Origin: Marispirochaeta sp964554875
Lineage (GTDB): Bacteria; Spirochaetota; Spirochaetia; JC444; Marispirochaetaceae
Reading direction: 5' to 3'
DNA: 64,000 nucleotides
NCBI GenBank assembly: GCA_964554875.1
Contig: CAZKQJ010000001.1
Span: 142,007 to 206,006 of the forward strand
The translations under genes were made by a program, and so were the position numbers. Below the pieces are notes generated by a model. The model had not been told where the DNA came from. It ran no database searches and saw nothing but the letters and a program-made list of their open reading frames with translations. Positions 58,789 through 64,000 of this stretch are shown piece after piece. Position 1 is the stretch's first letter. Each line of letters opens with the position of its first letter.

Positions 58789-59982
58789 ATGCAGATAGCC
58801 GAACGGATCAGGAATCTTGGAACGGAAACAGCCTTTGCAGTATCGGGAGAGGCCAGGGCCTTCGCCGAAGCGGGAAATGCGGTGTATCCCTTTCATCTGG
58901 GGGACATCGACATGCGGACACCCGATAATATTATACATGCCGCCCACCAGGCCATGCTGGCCGGAAAAACCGGCTACGCACCAAATGCGGGAATCCCGGA
59001 GCTTCGGGAAGCCCTCGCAGCGGATGTAAACAGGGCCAGGGGAAGCTCCTATACAGCAGCGAATGTTGCCGTCCAGCCCGGAGGCAAGCCGGTTATCGGA
59101 AAGTTCATTCAGGCACTGATGAATCCGGGAGACGAAGCCCTCTTCCCGAATCCCGGCTATCCGATCTATGAATCCCAAATCGAGTACTTCGGAGGAAAAG
59201 CGGTCCCCTATGCCTATATCCCCGGGGAGAATAACTTCCGTCTTGATTTCGATGCCCTGGAGAGGGCGGTCTCTCCAAAAACGCGGCTGCTTATTTTCAA
59301 TGATCTCCAGAATCCCACGGGGGCCGAATCTTCCAGGGAAGAGCTGGAGGCTGTTGCCCGTTTTGCAGTAAAGCATGACCTGAAAGTTCTCTGCGACGAG
59401 GCCTACTTTGATATCCGTTACGGGGGAGACTCCGTATCCCTGAGCTCCTTTCCGGGAATGGAGGAAAGCTGCGTAATCCTCTATACCTTTTCCAAGAAAT
59501 TTGCCATGACCGGCTGGCGTCTGGGGGCTGCCATCGGACCGGTGGATGTTATCGACGTCATTGCCCGTATTAATCTGAACGACGAGTCCTGTTCAAACCA
59601 CTTTATCCAGATAGCCGCCGTGGAGGCCCTGAAGGGGGATCAGAGCGGACCCCGGAAAATCCTTGAAGTTCTCAGGGAACGACGGGACCTGGGTGTGGAC
59701 ATCCTGAACTCCATTCCCGGGGTCTCCTGCTACCGGCCGAACGCCACATTCTACCTGTATCCCGATGTAACGGAGCTGATGAAGGCTAAAGGCCTTGAGG
59801 ATTACGAGGCCTTCCGTAAGGATGTGCTGTATAAAACCGGAGTAAGTTTCTGCACCCGCCTCCATTTCGGCCGTGCCCTGCCGGGGGAGGATCGCAATTA
59901 TATCCGTCTTGCCTATTCCGGTATAGATGCTGATCTTATACGGAAAGGGCTCGGACTTCTCAAAGAGTACGCCCAGGCCTGA
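58789..59982 (+). CDS. Class I aminotransferase (aspartate aminotransferase-like)
   Basis: A 397-residue PLP enzyme. Seen: GYAPNAGIPELREALA near 65, NPGYPIYESQIEYFGG near 125, NDLQNPTGAES near 170, the PLP Lys in YTFSKKFAMTGWRLGA near 232, and the substrate-binding Arg in YIRLAYSG near the C-terminus. The amino acid used is uncertain. The ATG at 58789 has GGAG at six bases. In-frame starts at 58750 and 58783 are less well placed. An RND adaptor gene follows after 17 bases. Confidence 0.88.
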   Translation: MQIAERIRNLGTETAFAVSGEARAFAEAGNAVYPFHLGDIDMRTPDNIIHAAHQAMLAGKTGYAPNAGIPELREALAADVNRARGSSYTAANVAVQPGGKPVIGKFIQALMNPGDEALFPNPGYPIYESQIEYFGGKAVPYAYIPGENNFRLDFDALERAVSPKTRLLIFNDLQNPTGAESSREELEAVARFAVKHDLKVLCDEAYFDIRYGGDSVSLSSFPGMEESCVILYTFSKKFAMTGWRLGAAIGPVDVIDVIARINLNDESCSNHFIQIAAVEALKGDQSGPRKILEVLRERRDLGVDILNSIPGVSCYRPNATFYLYPDVTELMKAKGLEDYEAFRKDVLYKTGVSFCTRLHFGRALPGEDRNYIRLAYSGIDADLIRKGLGLLKEYAQA

Positions 59983-59999
59983 AAAAGAAGAGGAAGCAA

Positions 60000-60926
60000 A
60001 TGAAACGGACCTGTGCCCAGCCTGCACCCCGGCATCTTGTTGTTCTTGTGCTGCTCCTTGGGTTCTGGATACTCCTCCCCCTGCAGGCTCAGCAGGGGAG
60101 CGGGGCCGGCGGCGGAGCCGGACGGGGAGGTCCGGGGGGCGGCGGAGCAGGAGGATCTGCCCTGACAGGTACCGCCCGGTCCGAATCCCGGGGAAGGGTA
60201 ATCCAGGTCGGCGGTCGGCTGAAACCCAAGACCAGCATAGTGCATACCTCCACCTTTACCGGAGTTGTGCGGGACATACCCGTAGCGCCCGGTGATTCCG
60301 TCAGTACCGGGGAAATCCTCTTTACCGTTGACCGCAACGAGGCGGGGCAGACCTTTCAGCTGCATACCGTGCGTTCCCGTATCGACGGTATCGTCTCTCG
60401 GGTGGATCTGCTGGCGGAGGAAGAGGTCCGGGCCAACGGCGCGGGAGTAACGGTGATCAGCCGCAGAGAGTACATCCTCGAGGCTAAAATCAGCGACAAG
60501 GATGCCTTCAAGGTCGCTTTGGGCCAGCGGGTCTCCGGACGCAGCGTGAACGGCGGGGAGCTGACAGGCCGGTTGAGTCTCCGCTCCCCCGAGCCCGATT
60601 ACAATACCGGTCTTTTTGAGCTGACTTTCGAGTTTCCCGCCGGGCCCCAGACCTTTGCCGGGGCATTCGTGCTGATCGACCTTCCCACGGAGGTCCTGCA
60701 GGGAATATTTGTGCCTTCCGAGGCCATAGACCGGCGTTACGGCCGTAATTTTATCTGGACTGTGGATCCCGACTCCCGCACCCTTGTCCGGCGGGAAGTT
60801 GAACTGGGGACATCCCTGGGAAATGAGACCCTGATAACAGGAGGTCTTGCCGAGGGAGACCGTTATCTGCGGGTTTTAAGCGGCCGTGAGCAGGAGGGTT
60901 CTCCTGTTCCGGACGGAGGACGTTAG
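60000..60926 (+). CDS. RND efflux adaptor (membrane fusion protein), with glycine-rich linker
   Basis: A 308-residue adaptor. Signal sequence at about 10-31, then a stretch of about 25 residues almost only of Gly, Ala, Arg and Ser (residues 33-56). After that comes a reduced MFP fold with STFTGVVRDIPVAPGDSVSTGEILFTV near 81-107 and VRSRIDGIVSRVDLL near 120-134, then a beta-barrel and membrane-proximal part. It lacks the long alpha-hairpin of AcrA. It stands 17 bases after the aminotransferase gene and six bases before the pump gene. Confidence 0.85.
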   Translation: MKRTCAQPAPRHLVVLVLLLGFWILLPLQAQQGSGAGGGAGRGGPGGGGAGGSALTGTARSESRGRVIQVGGRLKPKTSIVHTSTFTGVVRDIPVAPGDSVSTGEILFTVDRNEAGQTFQLHTVRSRIDGIVSRVDLLAEEEVRANGAGVTVISRREYILEAKISDKDAFKVALGQRVSGRSVNGGELTGRLSLRSPEPDYNTGLFELTFEFPAGPQTFAGAFVLIDLPTEVLQGIFVPSEAIDRRYGRNFIWTVDPDSRTLVRREVELGTSLGNETLITGGLAEGDRYLRVLSGREQEGSPVPDGGR

Positions 60927-60932
60927 ATTACC

Positions 60933-63900
60933 GTGCTCCGGCTGATTTTCAAACGGCAAAAGGTCCTTATTCTGGGTTTTCTGCTCCTTTGTGCACTCGG
61001 AATCATCCTTGTTACCGAGCTCCCGGTACAGCTCTATCCCCAGACCCAGCGTCCCCGGGTGCGGGTTCGGATAAACTACACCGGATACTCGGCGGTCGAT
61101 TTTTCCCGTCAGTATGGTGAAGATGTGGAATCCCAGTTTTTGACCGTCGAAGGGGTGAGCACCCTGGAGGTGGAATACCGAAACGATTCGGGAGATTTTA
61201 CCCTGACTTTCGACTGGAATATCGACAGTGACAGCGCCAAGGCGGATGTAGAAGCCGTCATGAATACCATCCGGGGCCTGCTGCCGGAGGATGTACGGGA
61301 CGACTACTGGGTCCGTTTTTTTTCCGGTGAGAACGCGGGTTTCCTTCTCATGGGGGTTCGCGCTCCCGGAATCTCCCCCAAAGCCCTCTACGAACTGATC
61401 AAATCAAACCTTGAGAACGAGCTTGCCCGGGTGGAAGACGCGGAACTGGTTGAGATTGTCAATATCGAGGACAAGGAGGTAGAGATTCTGTTGAACAACG
61501 CGTCTCTGCTGGCCTACGGTCTGAGCATAAACGATGTCGACGCTGCCTTCAGGAGGGGACACCTTCCCAGGCCTCTTGGAAGCATTGAGGATACTGCGAG
61601 GAATTTCTCGGTACGGAATCTTACCGATATCAACAGCATTTATGATCTTGAAAACCTGATCATTACCGACCGGGGAAGTGTGGCCATACGCCTCAAGGAT
61701 GTGGCGGATATAGACATCAGGTATACCCTTCCGGGCCAGGCTCTGGTGCTCGACGGAGCTCCCGCCGTGCGGATCAATGCCACCCCCAAGGATGGAGGCA
61801 ATATCCGGCAGATGTCCCAGGATGTACTGAAGATTCTGGAAACGGCCATTCAGGACGGGGTGCTGCCTGAGGGAACCGCCTTTCAGCTTTACGTGGATCC
61901 GGCGGAGTACATAAACCGCTCAATCCGTAATGTCGTATCCGCGGCCCTCCTGGGAGCGGGCCTTGCCATGCTTATTGTGCTGCTGACCCTGGGGGAACTG
62001 CGGAACACCCTGCTGATCGGCATATCGATTCCGACGACCATGATTCTCTCTTTTATACTGATGTACTTTTTCGACGTCAGTTTGAACCTGATCTCCCTTG
62101 GCGGAATCGCCCTGGCGGTAGGAATGGTTATCGATCCTTCCATCGTGGTCCTGGAAAATATCCACCGCCACTACACCGAGGCCCCGGAGATCCGGGAGCC
62201 GCGGCACCTGATGCACATTATTATCAGCGCCGTAGGGGAGGTGGCTATTCCCGTTACCGCCTCCACTCTGACGACGGTACTGGTTTTTCTGCCCATCTCC
62301 TTTACCGCTCCCCTGACCAACGCGATCCTCGGAGATCAGGCAAGCACGGTCATCTTTGCCCTGGCCTTTGCCCTGCTGATCTCTCTTACGCTTATTCCGC
62401 TGCTTGCCTTCAGGCTCCATCCCCTCAAGCAGGCAGGACAAAGCGAGAAGGCCCGGGGGCTCACCCGTTTTTCCCTGGCTTTCATGCACGGTCTGACCAG
62501 GGGGTATCGCAGGCTCTTATCCTTTCTGATAAATACCCGCCTACGGGCGGGCAGTCTTATACTGGGATGCTTTGTTCTTCTTGCCCTGTCTGTCAGCCTG
62601 CTGCTGCCACTGATTCCGAAGGAGATAATCTCATCACCCTTGAGCAACCGGATTATCGTCTTTTTCCGCAGCATGGATACTGAAGACCGGGTGGAGATTG
62701 TGGAAGATGTAGTACCCCGACTGGAATCACTGGTCTACGAGACCGCCGGGGATGTGGTGGAGCGGACCTTTGCCCAGGTATCAGGCCGCTTTAACATTCT
62801 CTTTATTGATCTTGTCAGTTCCAGACATGCCGAGGAGACCCTGGCGGCACTGCAGCGGGCCTTTGTCTCGGACAACAGGTTTTACTATAACGTCAACATG
62901 TGGGACCCGGCCCAGCTGCCCCTCCCGCGGACCAATGATCTTCAGCTGAGCGTCCACGGACCGGAAGAGGCGGTCAAGGTCAATCTGCTGGAAGAAATCC
63001 GGGACCTGGTAAATCAGTCGGAACTCTACGGAAGGGTCTTTACCGACCCCGCGACGGGGGTGAGTAATCAGCTTTCGTTACGCCTGCGTCGGGAGATAAT
63101 CGACGGTTTCGGCGACCTGACCGAGAGCTCCCTGAATACCCTTACCGGCAGGATTCTCCGGGGGACGGCTTCCATGGATTTTGAGGACGGACAGGAGACC
63201 ATTACCGTGTCCGCGGAGTTTCCCGATGCGCACCTCGACGGGATCGAGAAGCTGGAGAACTTCCTGATTTATACCAGTGCGGGGATTGTACCCTTGAAGC
63301 ATTTCTACGACTTTTCCCGGGACACCGCTGTGGCAGGTATTGCCAGCGAAGACGGGGAGCATATATTCCGGCTTTACGGCAGAATGCTTCCGGGGACACC
63401 CGCGGCGGAACGGGAAACAAACGAAGAACGTATCCGCAGCATCCTGAGGGAAAAACTCGCCCTGCCGCCGGGCTACGCCGTCTCTTTCGATAATCCCCAG
63501 GAGGAGCTGGACGAAGCCATCCGTTCCCTCTTTATTGCCCTGGCCGCCTCGGTTGCCCTTATCTACCTGGTACTGGCCTTTCAGTTCAACTCCCTGCGGC
63601 TGCCCCTGGTTATCCTGGTTACCGTTCCCCTGGGCTTTATCGGGGTCGTGCTGAGCCTGTTTGCATTTAAATCTTCCCTGAACCTGAACTCCCTTTTAGG
63701 GACGATCCTGCTGGCCGGGGTAGTGGTAAACAACGCGATCATCATGATCGATTTTTATCTGCGTGTATCTCCCCATCAGGACTCGAAGACCGACGCCATA
63801 ACCATTGCTGCGGGGCTGAGATTTCCACCCATAATCATCACCATGCTGACCACCATACTGGGAATGCTTCCCCTGGCAATCGGCCTGGGCGAGGGGTCGA

Positions 63901-64000
63901 ATATTGTTCAACCCCTGGGAATCGCCGTCTCCGGAGGACTCTTTATCTCAACCCTCTTTACCCTTTTTGTCGTTCCCGCGATTTTGAGTTTTCTGCCGAA
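60933..64000 (+). CDS. RND efflux permease, 3' truncated by window edge
   Basis: A GTG at 60933, six bases after the adaptor stop, opens a frame that continues without stop to the window end (about 1022 residues). It begins MLRLIFKRQKVLILGFLLLC and has the RND plan: helix 1, periplasmic loop, helices 2-6 (about 330-495), a second loop, and the start of helices 8-12 (from about 868). In helix 4 LAVGMVIDPSIVVLENIH has one Asp followed by Pro instead of the Asp pair of AcrB. The substrate is unknown. Only the very C-terminus is missing. Confidence 0.9.
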   Translation, partial: MLRLIFKRQKVLILGFLLLCALGIILVTELPVQLYPQTQRPRVRVRINYTGYSAVDFSRQYGEDVESQFLTVEGVSTLEVEYRNDSGDFTLTFDWNIDSDSAKADVEAVMNTIRGLLPEDVRDDYWVRFFSGENAGFLLMGVRAPGISPKALYELIKSNLENELARVEDAELVEIVNIEDKEVEILLNNASLLAYGLSINDVDAAFRRGHLPRPLGSIEDTARNFSVRNLTDINSIYDLENLIITDRGSVAIRLKDVADIDIRYTLPGQALVLDGAPAVRINATPKDGGNIRQMSQDVLKILETAIQDGVLPEGTAFQLYVDPAEYINRSIRNVVSAALLGAGLAMLIVLLTLGELRNTLLIGISIPTTMILSFILMYFFDVSLNLISLGGIALAVGMVIDPSIVVLENIHRHYTEAPEIREPRHLMHIIISAVGEVAIPVTASTLTTVLVFLPISFTAPLTNAILGDQASTVIFALAFALLISLTLIPLLAFRLHPLKQAGQSEKARGLTRFSLAFMHGLTRGYRRLLSFLINTRLRAGSLILGCFVLLALSVSLLLPLIPKEIISSPLSNRIIVFFRSMDTEDRVEIVEDVVPRLESLVYETAGDVVERTFAQVSGRFNILFIDLVSSRHAEETLAALQRAFVSDNRFYYNVNMWDPAQLPLPRTNDLQLSVHGPEEAVKVNLLEEIRDLVNQSELYGRVFTDPATGVSNQLSLRLRREIIDGFGDLTESSLNTLTGRILRGTASMDFEDGQETITVSAEFPDAHLDGIEKLENFLIYTSAGIVPLKHFYDFSRDTAVAGIASEDGEHIFRLYGRMLPGTPAAERETNEERIRSILREKLALPPGYAVSFDNPQEELDEAIRSLFIALAASVALIYLVLAFQFNSLRLPLVILVTVPLGFIGVVLSLFAFKSSLNLNSLLGTILLAGVVVNNAIIMIDFYLRVSPHQDSKTDAITIAAGLRFPPIIITMLTTILGMLPLAIGLGEGSNIVQPLGIAVSGGLFISTLFTLFVVPAILSFLP

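Noticed and set aside
1..64000. tRNA or rRNA genes, CRISPR arrays, insertion sequences, prophage, replication origin
   Set aside because: Read on both strands for cloverleaf genes, repeat-spacer arrays, transposase or integrase motifs and phage modules; none seen.

Overview
The window is a compact, GC-rich (by eye) bacterial chromosome segment with about 53 protein genes. It holds no rRNA or tRNA that I can see, no insertion sequence, no phage and no CRISPR array. No gene-free gap is longer than about 260 bases, and the longest one (20990-21245) holds a regulatory leader. The gene mix suggests a free-living, anaerobic or microaerobic, salt-adapted spirochaete (Spirochaetaceae-like). The clues are rubrerythrin, a flavodiiron protein and a CoA-disulfide-reductase/rhodanese fusion for oxygen and NO defence, the kamA-ablB pair for the compatible solute N-acetyl-beta-lysine, TrpB2, a class II photolyase, many degenerate or stand-alone signalling domains, and a LysM periplasmic protein. 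The taxonomic call is inference from gene content.

Layout. 1-5.0 kb: the 3' part of an M16C peptidase, then on the minus strand a BtuFCD/FecBCD-type importer with a 2-hydroxyacid dehydrogenase. 5.0-12.4 kb: a YihY membrane protein, then a minus-strand operon iclR-eda-ROK kinase-ppx-ppk1 that joins the Entner-Doudoroff aldolase and a sugar kinase to both polyphosphate enzymes. 12.4-17.4 kb: an alanyl-tRNA editing protein, an FAD oxidoreductase, a DUF3795 protein, an ECF sigma factor with a CxC tail, and a DUF362 protein. 17.5-21.0 kb: an MFS carrier, an encapsulated ferritin with its encapsulin shell, and a zinc alcohol dehydrogenase. 21.0-22.6 kb: mgtE behind a leader-peptide/hairpin region. 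22.6-28.7 kb: an E2-like acyltransferase, ablB-kamA, a chemoreceptor and a DUF2147 protein. 28.7-37.4 kb: proS, a divergent response regulator/histidine kinase pair, trpB2 with a small Cys protein, an MFS carrier and an orphan secreted protein. 37.4-44.1 kb: a class II photolyase co-transcribed with an unusual XRE-type B12-binding regulator, divergent from an RND efflux pair. 44-50.7 kb: a FecR-domain protein, speA, a GNAT and the CoADR-rhodanese protein. 50.8-57 kb: a PQQ-type sugar dehydrogenase, a beta-CASP nuclease, nadA, an SDR and fprA. 57-64 kb: a LysM protein, a lipoprotein, rubrerythrin, an aminotransferase and a second RND efflux pair that runs off the window.

The two most exciting systems are these. 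(i) The mgtE leader has a 34-codon ORF with a strong Shine-Dalgarno. It is followed by a perfect 11-bp hairpin that buries the mgtE Shine-Dalgarno, and a competing helix is formed by the last codons of the leader ORF. This is the architecture of a translation-coupled Mg2+ sensor. (ii) The second is a predicted B12-dependent light sensor in which the CarH-type cobalamin module (W-x9-EH plus an axial His) is joined to an XRE helix-turn-helix instead of the usual MerR domain. It overlaps a DNA photolyase gene and has a palindrome inside its own promoter. Other regulatory signals are unusually legible. Many genes have a -10 box only 6-11 bases before the start codon and no Shine-Dalgarno, which implies widespread leaderless transcription. 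Several promoters carry perfect dyads (fprA, the CoADR gene, trpB2, nadA).
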